Assembly (NCBI RefSeq): GCF_902167145.1
Contig: NC_050099.1
Coordinates: 16,444,434-16,508,433, forward strand
Direction: 5' to 3'
DNA from: Zea mays
Lineage: Eukaryota; Streptophyta; Magnoliopsida; Poales; Poaceae
Length of the DNA: 64,000 bases
The notes under the pieces are model-generated. The model ran no database searches. It was not told where the DNA came from and saw only the letters and a list, made by a program, of their open reading frames with translations. How positions within the stretch are numbered: the stretch's first letter is position 1; the number at the start of each line of letters is the position of its first letter. This document shows positions 10,957-22,821 of the stretch, piece by piece. The position numbers were made by a program, and so were the translations under genes.

Positions 10957-11876
10957 ATGGCTCGTCTTAGCCACACCGCACGGAAGTCTGTCATCCCCTT
11001 CTTACCCTCTCGTCTCGCGGAGCGTCCGCTTCGCCGTCCATTGACCGGTCAGTCCAGCCACTTGGAGAGACTGCACCACCGCCTACATGAGGAGCAGGAG
11101 CCTCGACGACAGGAGCAGGAACAGCAGGGCTCTTCCTTCTCGCTCCAGCAGGAGATAGAGTCTGTGAGGAGCTACTCCCCTGTGCTCCCACTGGAGGCGC
11201 CCCCTGTACCACCACTGAGTACCCCAGCCCCTGGAGTAGCTGCTGGAGGAGACCCAGACGATGGAGGTGGCGACAGCAGCTCGAGCCACGACACCGACTT
11301 TTCTGCCGACCAGGAGTTGGAAGGATGGGATGCTCGACCCATTACTCGCGACGCTGCTCGCGGGTGTCACTTCCACGACGCGCTCGACACCCTGCTACGT
11401 CGGGCACTTGACCGGCGTACTTGGTCTATCGAGTATCGTTGTGTGGTCTTCCAGCACAGTCGTGGGGTCTACCCGGACAGCTGGGAGGCGACCTGCTTGG
11501 TGCGCCGTCCGGAGAACAGTCTCTGGGGTGCTGAGGTCTGCTCAGAGCACTATTCCATCTCTGAGTGGGACTCAGCTGAGGCGGCCATGCAAGATGCCGC
11601 ACGGCGTGCGCTTTCGCACTACTGTACAGTTCTCGGCGGGCCAGCCGATGGTCTCAACCTGAAGTATTACCCCCACCGTCCATCTGGCAGCACATGAGGC
11701 GTGATTGTCTCACCTGTTGGTGAGGACAATCCTAGGTTGAGCAACACAGTCAACCTAGCCGCCGTGCTAAACACAGAGCTGGACCATGCGCTAGACGAGC
11801 TGAGTAGGGCTCGTGGTGAGATCGCCCAGCTGCGGGCTGAGCGCGTGGAGCGTCGTCACCTGGATGATGGCTCCCC
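10957..11876 (+). pseudogene. extra ORF of the chromovirus with H3-tail-like N-terminus (first part)
   Basis: The start codon follows directly on a splice-acceptor-like GGTGTCTTTTGTAG. The first 246 codons are open, and a TGA stands at 11695-11697. The same frame then continues open to the Tat insertion at 11877 and resumes at 26386, ending at 26483. The full frame is about 340 codons. Residues 1-11 are MARLSHTARKS, 8 of 11 identical to the histone H3 tail including ARKS. Residues 30-120 are low-complexity (Gln/Glu, Pro, Ser). Residues ~139-226 have a helix-strand-strand-strand-helix pattern ending in an Ala-rich helix (SAEAAMQDAARRALSHY), reminiscent of a dsRNA-binding fold. After the stop comes a heptad-like helix (LNTELDHALDELSRARGEIA). 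Its function is unknown. It is not a canonical Gag or Pol domain. Confidence 0.8.
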
Positions 11877-12498
11877 TGTGGGGGATAGATATCCCCTGGG
11901 TCCACTAAAGAAGTAAAAGGCCTCACGAAAGGCCCAAGGGCCCAATAATTCGTAAGGTCATTCTTTCGTGGGCCTAGGGAAAGACAACCAACAAGGAAGA
12001 CGTGAGACTGATTAGTGCAAACCCAGGCGGCCCACAACGTCGAACGAATGAATCGCAACAGAGACCCGACTTTCCCGCGCTGAAGCCCCCATGCAACAGA
12101 GCCATACGAGGATAAGTCGGCGAAGGTTACGTAGGGATAAACTCAAGAGGTTCACTATCTTTTAGCTACTTGTTGTTATCGTATCACATGTACTGCTCCA
12201 CGGCCGAGTATATAAGGCCTAGGGGGCACCCCTTCAGATCGATCGACCCTGTTCTACTTAGCCACCCACATAAACTCTCTGCGCCCTCTATCCAGAGAAC
12301 CCTCTTGTAACCACGCTCGAATACTCACCAGGACGTAGGGTGTTACGCACTTCTAAGCGGCCCGAACCTGCAAATCTTGTCCATTGTCCCTCGTGCGATC
12401 GGCACGAACCATTTTGCTACAGTCGTTGACACCGTCCTACTCCTAAAAACACCTTGAGGGGCAACCCCGGGTGTGCGGTCGGACCCAAAACACCGACA
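11877..12498 (+). repeat. 5' LTR of the Tat element
   Basis: 622 bp from TGTGGGGGATAGATATCCCC to AAAACACCGACA. The first 20 bp contain the inverted repeat GGGGATAGATATCCCC. A TATA box lies at 12209-12215. I see no difference from the 3' LTR. Confidence 0.95.
12209..12215 (+). promoter_or_regulatory. TATA box of the Tat LTR promoter
   Basis: TATATAA in the context CCGAGTATATAAGGCCTAG within the 5' LTR. The same site is in the 3' LTR near 26091. Confidence 0.7.
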
Positions 12499-12499
12499 G

Positions 12500-12518
12500 C
12501 TGGCGCGCCAGGTAGGGG
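12500..12518 (+). other. primer binding site of the Tat element
   Basis: CTGGCGCGCCAGGTAGGGG directly follows the LTR, in the place and form usual for grass Tat elements. I cannot name the primer tRNA with confidence. Note the internal palindrome TGGCGCGCCA. Confidence 0.75.
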
Positions 12519-12544
12519 GTGTGTCGACGATCCAAGCTAGCTCA

Positions 12545-15369
12545 ATGGCCGTCACCTTCCACAGCAAGATCACCGTGCGTCCCGGATCCATATTCTGCTT
12601 CGGGACGATCTCATCCGTGGCGGACGAAGAGGGAATTCTACACCGCCTCGCGGATTTGCCGGAACAGAAGTCTCCTCCAACAAACTCCGAAAATGTTGGA
12701 AAGGCGTTACCTCCGGTTCTTCGGAAAAAGATCGTCTCCGGGGAGGCTGGAGCTGGAAGCTCGCTGACCCGGAAGACTCCGCTGTCTACTTCCCCGACGA
12801 AAGAATGGACACGGGTCGTGAGAAAGAAGGAGACCAGGGAGAGGCAAGTCGCTCTTCCCGTTCCTCCGACCTCAAAGGAGAACGGAAAGAAAGTCGCCGC
12901 GGCAGCAATACCATTCTACCCCGACGTCCTCTTCATCGGGAGAGCAGAGTCGCCCGCCGTCTCCGACGATGAACCGACAGCTCCCGGAGAAGAACCGCCT
13001 CAGCGAGAATCCCGCCGACGAAGGAACCGACGCAGGAACGTTCGACGACATCACGCAGCCGGAGAACGAGATCCGGAGCAGCCTGTCTCGCGAGACGAGG
13101 TCTCAGAGATAGGAGAAACTCCGGAAGAACGCGTCTTCAGGGAACGAAGGAACTCCCGACGACGTGATCGCCGTCGGACTCAGGAGCAAGCCGAGCAAGA
13201 TGCAAGGCATCGACGCGAGAATCCACTCTTCGGGCGCAACTTGAACCCCGACTTCGCCCGAGCTATGAACACGCCGAGCAAAGTCGGAGGCGTTCTAGCC
13301 CGGATAGCTGACGGACTTCCTCGGACTCCCGACGCCGAGGGATACCGACGCCTGTTCACTCAAGCAGCCAACCATCTACTACCGCTCGCTCACCCGCCGA
13401 ACGATTTGCGACACGCCATCAACAGTCGCCGAGACGCGCGAAGCTCTATCAATGCTTCGCGCGAACGGCGGCACGAGAACGAAATTCGCCGACGGGAGGA
13501 GTATGACCGAGATCATGGCTTCCTGACTCAAAGCCAGGCTACCCGAACTGAGTCGGCAACAGCTTCAACTGGTGGAACCACCCGGGGACGGTCGAGGAAC
13601 CACCACCACCACTCCCCTCCCCGGGACAGACGACATCCTCGACGACAGGAGGACACGTGCGGAGTATCCGCCCTTACTCCGCGCCTTAGGGCCATCCAAT
13701 GGCCTCCCAACTTCAAGGTATCCAATGTCGACAAATATGAACCTAAGCAGGATCCAGGGGGTTGGTTAGCCGTCTACACCACCGCTGCTCGGGCTGCCGG
13801 GGCATCCGAAGACGTCATGACTGCGTATCTGCCCATCGTCCTCGGGCAAGACGCGCTGCAGTGGCTACGACATCTACCCCGACACTGCATCGACGACTGG
13901 GGAGACTTCAGTCGACGTTTCACCGCCAACTTCCAATCTCTCTCCGACAAGCCAGCGCAACCATGGGACCTCAAATCCATCAAGCGCCGGGGGATGAGAC
14001 TCTCCGGTCATACCTTAAAAGGTTCCAGACCATGAGAAACCGCATCCCCGAGGTCACGGAGGCGGCCGTGATCGAGGACTTCTACAGAGGATCTAACGAC
14101 TCGGCTTTCGTCCGAGCCATACTGCAAAAGGCGCCGACTACCTCCGAGGAGCTGTTCCGGGAAGCCGACCTCTACATAACCGCTGACGAGCGGGCCCAGG
14201 ACCTCATCGGAGGAGCAAAGCCCGCACTGGCAGCACCACAACGCGACGCGAACCAGCCGCCCGACAAGCGCTGGGAGAAGAGGCCTCGCGAAGAGGTACA
14301 TGCCGCCGGACCACCCGCCTCTCGCGCCCGAGGAGGACCTCGTGGAGGCGAACGCACGCTGGACGACATCCTCGACGCCCAGTGCCTGTACCACAAGGAC
14401 ATGCGCCACACTCTCCGCAACTGCCGGGATTTCAAGCACTCCGTCGGGCATGGCCGACCCTTCCAACCTCTACCGCCTCCTCCGCCGAGGGGAGGACCAG
14501 ATGAACCACGACAGCCCCATCAGCCGGAGGAGGGGGGAGGAGGAGCTTTCCCGCGCGTTGACAGGGAGGTCAACGTCATCTTCGGCGGACATGGGTCGCA
14601 GGAGAACAAGAGACAACAAAAGCTCAACGACCGCCAGATACTGGTGGCGACCACCGGCCCTCCCGCCCCATACCGGTGGTCGGAGCACCCAATCACGTTC
14701 ACTCGGGAGGATCAATGGCTCAACTTCGACCACCCGGGCAAATACCCGCTCCTCGTCGATCCGGTGATCCGAGAGAGCCGGGTGAAGAAGGTGCTAGTGG
14801 ACGGGGGGAGCAGCATCAACGTCACCTTCCCCCGTACGCTCCAAGGCTTGGGAGTTCACCTCAAAGAGCTCCACGAGTCAGACACTCCTTTCTTCGGCAT
14901 CGTGCCGACGGAAGGGGAATACCCGCTGGGCCACATCTACATGCCGGTCACCTTCGGGACTCCAGATAACTACAGAACCGAGTTCCTGAGGTTCGAGGTG
15001 GCGAACTTCGACTGCGGGTACAACGCCATCATCGGGAGGCCGGGGCTGGCCAAATTCATGGCCATCCCACACTATACGTACATGATACTGAAGATGCCAG
15101 GGCCGCAAGGAATCATAACTGTACGCGCCGACTTCCAAGGCGCCGCAGAATGTTTCCGAGTGGCCATCCAAGCAGCCCTCACCACCAAGCCGTCAACGGT
15201 TCCTTCTACACCGGCGAACTCTAAGCCTGAAGAAGACCTCGCCGTGCCGGCAAACGAAGCTCAGGCCGCGACCTCTATGCGGCCGACTGAAGACACCAAG
15301 CGGATCAACTTGGGGTTTGCTGATGAGCGCAAGGCGGCCATCATCAGCTCCAGTTTAAATGACAAATAG
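12545..15369 (+). pseudogene. gag: Tat gag-protease (one frameshift, terminal amber)
   Basis: The start at 12545 (MAVTFHSKITVRPG) is 47 bp after the LTR. It has a long basic Arg-rich N-terminal region, then the retrotransposon Gag capsid domain (about 13690-14200, motif ALQWLRHLPRHCIDDW). A zinc-knuckle variant C-x2-H-x4-H-x4-C lies at 14383-14424. The aspartic protease follows, with LVDGGSS at 14794-14814. A single-base frame change occurs at the G-run 13989-13993, after KSIKRR. Beyond it the protein continues in the other frame to TAG at 15367-15369. Coding continues in frame after that stop into the RT linker, so TAG probably replaced CAG. Whether the frameshift is real or an assembly homopolymer error cannot be told here. 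Confidence 0.88.
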
Positions 15370-18300
15370 GAAAGCGCGCTCGTCCAGTTCCTGCAAGATA
15401 ACCGAGACGTATTCGCATGGCAACCTGCGGATATGCCGGGAGTCCCGAGGGAATTGGCCGAGCACAAATTGAAAGTCTACCCTCAGGCGAGGCCGATCCG
15501 GCAAAAGCTGCGTCGTTTCACGCCCGACAAGAGAGAGGCCATTCGTGCCGAGTTAGCCCGCTTGGTCGCGGCCGGATTTATTAGAGAAGTATTACACCCC
15601 GAGTGGTTAGCCAACCCTGTTCTTGTACTCAAAAAGAATAAAGTGGATTGGCGCATGTGCGTCGACTATACTGATCTCAACAAACACTGTCCGAAGGATC
15701 CCTTCGGGCTCCCGAGGATAGATCAGGTGGTGGATTCCACCGCTGGATGTTCTATGCTGTCTTTCTTAGATTGCTATTCCGGGTATCATCAGATTAGTTT
15801 GGCAAAAGAAGACGAGGAAAAAAACGGCGTTCATCACCCCGTTTGGTGCTTTCTGTTATACCTCCATGCCGTTCGGCCTCAAAAACGCTGGAGCGACTTA
15901 TCAGAGAGCTATTCAAACATGCTTAGCCGATCACTGGGGCAAGCGTGTGGAGGCTTACGTAGACGACGTGGTGATTAAAACGGAGAATCCGGAAAACTTC
16001 ATCGAAGACTTACAGCTGGTTTTCAACAGCCTGAGAAGATATAGATGGAAGCTCAATCCTGAGAAATGCGTCTTCGGGGTACCAGCAGGAAAGTTACTCG
16101 GATTTATTGTCAGCCACCGGGGAATTGAAGCTAATCCAGATAAGATTGAAGCTATCATGAAGATGGAAGCTCCTCGATCGCAAAAGAAGGTTCAGCGACT
16201 CACTGGATGTATGGCAGCCCTGAGCAGATTCATATCCAGGCTGGGAGAAAAAGGTCTGCCATTTTATAAATTGCTGAAGAAGGTGGATAAGTTTCAATGG
16301 ACTTCAGAGGCACAAGAAGCTCTAGACGCACTGAAGAAATTCCTAACAACACCACCAGTATTGAAACCGCCCCGGCGAGCTACGCCGACTCAGCCGGCTG
16401 AAGATTTGCTGCTATATATCTCTTGCACGACTCACGTGGTAAGCACCGCGTTGGTAGTCGAGCGAGTGGAAGAAGGGCATGCCTACCCGATACAACATCC
16501 TGTCTACTTCATCAGTGAGGTTCTGGGCCCATCAAAGAAAAAATATCCTCAAGTTCAGAAGCTATTATATGCAGTACTTCTAACTGCCCGCAAGCTGCGC
16601 CACTACTTTGACGATCACAAAGTCATAGTAGTTACTGGTTTTCCAATAGGGGACATTCTTCACAACAAGGAAGCCATTGGCCGAATAGCCAAGTGGGCTT
16701 GCGAGTTGGGATCCCATGATATCGAGTTCCGACCTCGCACTGCCATCAAAACTCAAGCACTGGTCGATTTCGTATCAGAGTGGACAGAACAGCAAGTGCC
16801 GGATAATCCAGAAACCGCAGAAGTATGGCGAATGTATTTTGATGGCTCGCTGAAGCTGCAGGGAGCAGGAGCAGGAATTCTCTTCACTGCACCTGGAGGC
16901 GAGCACCTCAAGTATGCTCTCCAGTTGCTATTCCCGGCCTCTAACAATGCAGCCGAGTATGAAGCTTTGATACACGGATTAAACATCGCCATATCACTGG
17001 GTGTCAAGAGACTGATGGTGTACGAAGATTCTCTGGTAGTCATCAGTCAGATAAACAAGGAATGGGATTGTTCAAGTGATTCAATGGGAAGATACTGTGC
17101 CGCCGTCCGAAAGCTAGAAGATAAATTCGAAGGTCTGGAGTTTCATCATATAGAAAGAGATCGGAACACGGCGGCTGATGTACTGTCCAAGCTCGGATCC
17201 GGTCGGACTCAAGTCCCGCCCGGGATCTTCGTGCAAGAAATTCTCCAGCCGAGCGTCTCGACGGATCGAATAGAAGAGTGCATTATCATAGATCAACCCG
17301 AGTCAGACTCTGATGACTGGAGGCAACCGGTTATTAAGTATATAAAGAATGAAGAAGAACCAGATGACAAGAACTCGGCAGAGCGCATTGCCAGACAATC
17401 AGCTCACTATACACTCATTGGGGAGGTATTATACAGGAGGGGCGCGTCAGGCGTCCTCATGAAGTGCGTTCTCCCGTCCACCGGGAAGCAACTTCTGGAG
17501 GAAGTCCATGCAGGGCAGTGTGGAGTACACGCAGCATCCAGAACATTAGTCGGGAAGGTTTTCAGGTCAGGATTCTATTGGCCAACGGCGAAGAATGATG
17601 CAGCCGAGTTAGTTCAGAGATGCGAAGCTTGCCAATACCTGTCAAAGCAACAGCACATGCCAGCACAGCAGCTACAAACCATACCAGTAACTTGGCCTTT
17701 CGCATGCTGGGGATTGGATATGATTGGACCTTTCAAGAAAGCTCAAGGAGGATACACCCATGTATTGGTGGCAATTGACAAATTCACTAAATGGATAGAG
17801 TTCCAGCCCATTGCCTCTTTAACCTCTGCTAAAGCCGTGGAATTCATACAAAGCATAATATTCAGATTTGGGATACCAAACAGTATCATCACTGACTTGG
17901 GATCCAACTTCACCAGTTCAGAATTCTTTGACTTCTGCGAGCAAAAAAGCATTCAGATCAAGTATGCATCTGTAGCCCATCCGAGAGCCAACAGGCAGGT
18001 TGAGCGAGCCAACGGAATGATATTGGAGGCACTTAGAAAAAGGGTCTTTGATAAAAATGAAAAATTCGCAGGAAAATGGATAAGAGAATTGCCTTATGTT
18101 GTTTGGAGCTTGAGAACCCAACCTAGCCGGGCCCTGCATGGAAACACTCCTTTCTTCATGGTCTATGGGTCGGAGGCAGTGCTACCTGCTGATCTCAAGT
18201 TTGGGGCGCCAAGATTGATCTTCGAAAGCATAGCAGAAGCCGAAGCCACTAGGCTGGAGGATATTGACGTACTTGAGGAAGAACGACTGAATGCAGTGAT

Positions 18301-18556
18301 TCAATCAGCACGATACCAGCAGACTCTAAGGCGCTACCACGACAAAGCTGTGCGGCAACGTTTCTTTTCGATGGGAGACCTCGTCCTCCGCCGAATTCTA
18401 ACGGGGGAGGGACGACACAAGTTATCACCCTTATGGGAAGGACCTTTCATAGTAGCAGAAGTCACTCGTCCCGGATCATATCGCCTCACCCAGATGGACG
18501 GCACAGAAGTTGGGAACTCCTGGAACATAGAGCACCTCCGAAAGTTTTACCCCTAG
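15370..18556 (+). pseudogene. pol: Tat pol: RT, dual RNase H, integrase (one frameshift)
   Basis: The RT begins in the frame after the TAG at 15367. At an A-run of seven (15818-15824) the frame shifts, and the remainder is open from about 15825 to the stop at 18554-18556. The RT catalytic YVDD is at 15956-15967. A degenerate first RNase H follows. A second RNase H with FDGS, AEYEAL and a DxxxK-like end (about 16820-17210) gives the dual-RNase H arrangement of Tat elements. The integrase has H-x7-H and CEAC zinc ligands (17510-17635), then catalytic D (GLDMIGP), D (ITDLGSN) and E (QVERANG). It ends WNIEHLRKFYP without a chromodomain. Apart from the A-run it would be full length. Confidence 0.92.
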
Positions 18557-18660
18557 CTGTATCTCAAAACAGCCAGGGCGACCATGTATTCTGTATAATG
18601 GAAATACGTCATCAATAAAGAGAGATTTCAAAGATACTTGGCTCATTTATGATTGACTTG

Positions 18661-19283
18661 CACGCTTACTTAACTTGGGGTGACCACTATGCCCTACAAA
18701 CGGAGCAATCGACTTAAGTCGGCAACGACTTAAGGCGGTGCAACATGCTCACGCTTACTTAACTCGGGGTGACCACTATGCCCTACAAACGGAGCAATCG
18801 ACTTAAGTCGGCAATGACTTAAGGCGGTGCAACATGCTCACGCTTACTTAACTCGGGGTGACCACTATGCCCTACAAACGGAGCAATCGACTTAAGTCGG
18901 CAACGACTTAAGGCGGTGCAACATGCTCACGCTTACTTAACTCGGGGTGACCACTATGCCCTACAAACGGAGCAATCGACTTAAGTCGGCAACGACTTAA
19001 GGCGGTGCAACATGCTCACGCTTACTTAACTCGGGGTGACCACTATGCCCTACAAACGGAGCAATCGACTTAAGTCGGCAACGACTTAAGGCGGTGCAAC
19101 ATGCTCACGCTTACTTAACTCGGGGTGACCACTATGCCCTACAAACGGAGCAATCGACTTAAGTCGGCAACGACTTAAGGCGGTGCAACATGCTCACGCT
19201 TACTTAACTCGGGGTGACCACTATGCCCTACAAACGGAGCAATCGACTTAAGTCGGCAACGACTTAAGGCGGTGCAACATGCT
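18661..19283 (+). repeat. 89-bp tandem array (7 near-identical units)
   Basis: Units start CACGCTTACTTAACT at 18661, 18750, 18839, 18928, 19017, 19106 and 19195, giving an exact 89-bp period with only a few substitutions. An eighth, diverged unit follows at 19284. Each unit contains the palindrome CGACTTAAGTCG followed by a second GACTTAAG. The array lies between the pol stop and the antisense gene. Tandem arrays in this part of Tat elements are known and can seed satellites. Confidence 0.95.
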
Positions 19284-19619
19284 CACGCTTACTTTACCTA
19301 GGGTGACCACTATACCCTACTAACGGAGTTACCGGCTAAAAGTCATTGACGGCTTAAATCGGTATAGCATACTCGCGCTCATGCAGTTCAAGGGATGATC
19401 TCCATATCCCGCAAACAAACATCATAATCACCATGTAGCGTTACCACAAATTCAAAATTCGGATACAATAAGAAAGTGATGACGTCATTCGAATGATAAA
19501 CCGATAACCTCTAACGAGTACTTGATCATGCTAACTGCGTGCTCAGAGCACGCGAACTGTTTCTCTATTTTCCAATGTCTTTCTCAGGGACGACTGACGA
19601 AGAAGGGCGATTCGAGGAA
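19284..19619. other. degenerate repeat unit and spacer
   Basis: A diverged 89-bp unit, then unique sequence up to the stop codon of the antisense gene. It probably includes the 3' UTR of that gene. I saw nothing else. Confidence 0.6.
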
Positions 19620-22600
19620 TCAGGGGCAGCATTCACATCGGCTCATATCTTCAGGGACAGCCACGCCGGGTCTTCTCATCAAGATTCGTCCCGCCCGAAT
19701 GGCCTTGTCCAGGGCCTTATCGCGCTGAGCTTTGAAAGTGACAGCAGCTTCTTCAGCAACTTTAACAGCCTGCTGAGCAGTTTCCAACTCCTGAGCAATG
19801 GATTTCTTAGAAGCTCGGAGTCCCTTGATGGTGGCGTCCTTTGCCGATAGCAACTGTGTAAGGCGGGCCACTTCGTCCGAGGATTCTTGCAGCTGACGGC
19901 GCTGATTGTCAAGCTCTTCCATCGTAAAACGGTGGCTCCTCTCCAGGATGGTCAGTGAGCTGCTGGAATCCCGGTACAGTCTGTCCAGGTTGTCGCGAGA
20001 AGCAGCAAGGATGCGTTTTTCTTCCTAACAAACAAAAATCAACTCATTCAGAATCCAAGAGTATTATAAGGCGAAGCACGGGTTCGTAAGCTACCTTCTC
20101 AGAGTCAAGCTGAGCATGAAGAGAAGAACTCAGAGCGTTGGCGTCATCCAAAGCCGCAGAGACCTGACTCAACTCGATCTGACTCTGAGAATACTTCTCC
20201 TCGAAGTCAGCGCACCGACGAGCCGTTTCAGCTCGATCTTGGGAATGTTTTTCTTCAAGAACTGTGATCTGCCGAGTCATCCCTATCAAGAGGTATTCAA
20301 ACAAAATGAGGTTAGAAGGTAAAACAACCCACGGACAAGAACAAAGAAGAAGAAGAAAGGACACTAACCAGCATTAGTGGCCTCCAACTCAGATACACGA
20401 CCCCGAAGCAATACCGGATTCCAACGCTCAAGAGATGAAGCCACCTCCGGGATGGAAGCACCCTGCGACTTCAGCTGGCCGACCATTCCATCCACCAAAG
20501 CCTGATAAGAAGAGCGGATGAACATAATGGCAACAATTCATGCAACATAAAGATCAAACTAAAGCACAGCACAGCACCTGGAGGTTGGAAAAAAGCGAAG
20601 GGATCCCCAAGTCAGGAGAAATCAGCTAATGACCAGGTGCCAGACCACCACTCGAAGTAGCTTGCAGCAGACCAGCAGGAACGAGCTCAGTACATTCAGC
20701 AGAGCTTAACGCTAGACCAGTGGGGATGCTGCCCTCTAAAGCGACCCCCTGATCCGGAGTTTGAGCCACCATCATGCCGCCAGAGTGTGGAGGTGAACCC
20801 ACATGAACATCCATGGAAGTGCAGGAGGGAGACCTCGCTCGGACACCCTCGGGGGCTGGGTCAAGGTTGGCACTGCCCACTCGAGCCGGGTCACCCCCGG
20901 CAACACCCTCGGGGGCTGGGTAGTGGCCTACACTCCTCACCCGAGCTGAGTCCTCCCCGGCGACATCCTCGGGGGCTGGGCACATGTCAGCACTATTCAA
21001 GGGATCCAAGCTCTCTGCCGTGACCACCTCTAAGGTTGACGGGCCTTCAGCTACTTCCATAGGATCAGGACGATCCAGGTCAGCATCCCCACCCTCAAGA
21101 TCATGCTCTAAGGTCGACGAGGCACGGGATGACCTCAACCCAGCTTCTGGCACGGCTGCACAAGTTTCTGTTGCATCAGCATCTGCAGGCTCCAACAACA
21201 AGTTCTCAGGGACCATATCCTCTAGAGCTTGATCAAAATTGGCCATGGACAGTTCTTGCAGACCAATAAGAGCAGACAAGGCAGGAGAAGGAACCCCACT
21301 ACTACCACCGCTAGCGACGAACTGCCGACTGTTTTTCCGAGTTAATGGAGTTTCATTCTCTTCCTCCTCATCTTCCACAGCAACAGCACAAACAGCATCC
21401 TCATTGGGGTCAGCAGCAGGCAGAGCACACCCATTGGGATCAATGTCAGCAAGACCCGTTGCAGTCATTTCTTCGGCAGCAGGAGCCAAGGTACTGGCAC
21501 CCTCGTCAAAGCTGGACACTCGCCGGAGGCGTCTTCTTTTCTTCTTCTGCTCATCAGCAGAAGGCTCGGGCTGGCTGGTTCGGCTAGGGCGCCTCGGGCG
21601 AGTACTGACAGGTTTCGAGACATCCAAGGTCGCATCAATCTCTGGAAGGGGCACCACTGCCAATGTACCATCAGGAGCAGCATCAGATGAATCCTTAGCT
21701 AGCAGATCGAGCATGTCATTTATGTCTGCATCACTAGGGTTCAGGGGCACTTCAAAATAAATCTGCCGTTCATCATCAGGTATCTCCCCGAGCGAAGCAA
21801 CTAAGGAACGGACCTCTTCAGCAGAGGGTCGCACTCTAAGACCCAATTTGCTATCTGTCACGGGCGGATTGGACGCAAAAAGGGTGAAAGCTTTGGGAGA
21901 AGGTAGGTTCCAAGCCGAGTATGCCACTGGAGCACCAACGTTTGAAACTTTACCCCTGAGGATCATTTCGAGCCGGCTTACCAAATCAACAGAAGGAATT
22001 CTCCTATTGGGAACTCGGGTTGAGTCGGCCAGCCCTCGGTAAAGATATGCCGGATAGGCCCTGTCTTTCAGCGGCTGAATGTTTTTGAAAACAAAATCTG
22101 TGACCATAGCTTCGGCAGTCAGACCTCTCTCTTTCAATAATCCAACTTCAGTAAGCAGCACGCCTGCCTCGGCCACTTCTTGGTCCGTGGGAGACTCAGT
22201 CCAACTCGGGGTACGAACGTCCGGCTGTCTTCCTGAGCGGGAAGGGAGAGAATTTCCATAATTATCCATTATAAACCACTCCAGACGCCAACCTTTAATG
22301 CTGTCTTTGAGGGGTATCTCGAGATACTCGGTCTTCCGCCCACGGCGCATCTCTAAACTGGCACCTCCGACCAACTGATGTTGCCCCCCGGCCATCCCAG
22401 GGCGGCAGTGATATAGATACTTCCATAAGCCAAAATGCGGCAGCACGCCAAGATAAGCTTCGCAAAGGTGAACGAAAATAGAGATTTGGAGAATGGAATT
22501 AGGGTTCAAGTGAGTCAGGTTGATGTGATAAAAATCAAGGATGCCACGGAAAAAAGGAGATATGGGAAGGCCGAGGCCGCGAAGAAGGAAAGGAGTGTAA

Positions 22601-22821
22601 ACCACTGACTCGTGGGTATCTTCGGTTGGGACAGTAGTCCCGTGGCAAGCCCGCCAAGAACAGAGTTCCCGTGGAGGGTGAACCCCGATGGAGACAAGGC
22701 GGAGAAGCTCAGCTTCAGAAATTACAGACATATGGTTACCTGCGAAGGGTAACTGACTGTTGGGGTCGATGGCGGGGATCACTGCGGCAGACGAGTTCGT
22801 AGTCTTCCTCTTGGGCGCCAT
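19620..22821 (-). pseudogene. antisense ORF of the Tat element, four exons (Transposase_28-like plus coiled coil)
   Basis: The minus-strand start (MAPKRKTTNSS) is at 22821. Exons read 22821-20578, 20501-20369, 20282-20095 and 20024-19620. All three introns (76, 86 and 70 bp) are GT-AG, with phases 0, 1 and 0. The spliced length is exactly 990 codons including the stop. Exon 1 holds the domain Pfam calls putative gypsy-type transposon (Transposase_28), with PFLLRGLGLPISPFFRG and VHLCEAYLG. An acidic, low-complexity stretch with a basic KKKRRRLRR patch follows. Exons 2-4 form a long coiled coil. A single TAG at 20626-20628 (codon 732) interrupts exon 1, and the frame stays open beyond it to the donor. 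This is the antisense ORF known from Retand/Grande-type elements. Its role is unknown and it is not a real transposase. Confidence 0.88.

Noticed and set aside
11750..12058. Minus-strand ORF repeated at 25605-25940
   Set aside because: It lies within the two identical LTRs and overlaps the promoter region. There is no domain.
13762..14035. Programmed -1 or +1 frameshift between gag halves
   Set aside because: The change falls within the capsid domain rather than between gag and pol. A homopolymer indel is simpler.
18661..19300. CRISPR-like regular array
   Set aside because: The whole 89-bp unit repeats with no variable spacers, and the setting is a plant retroelement.
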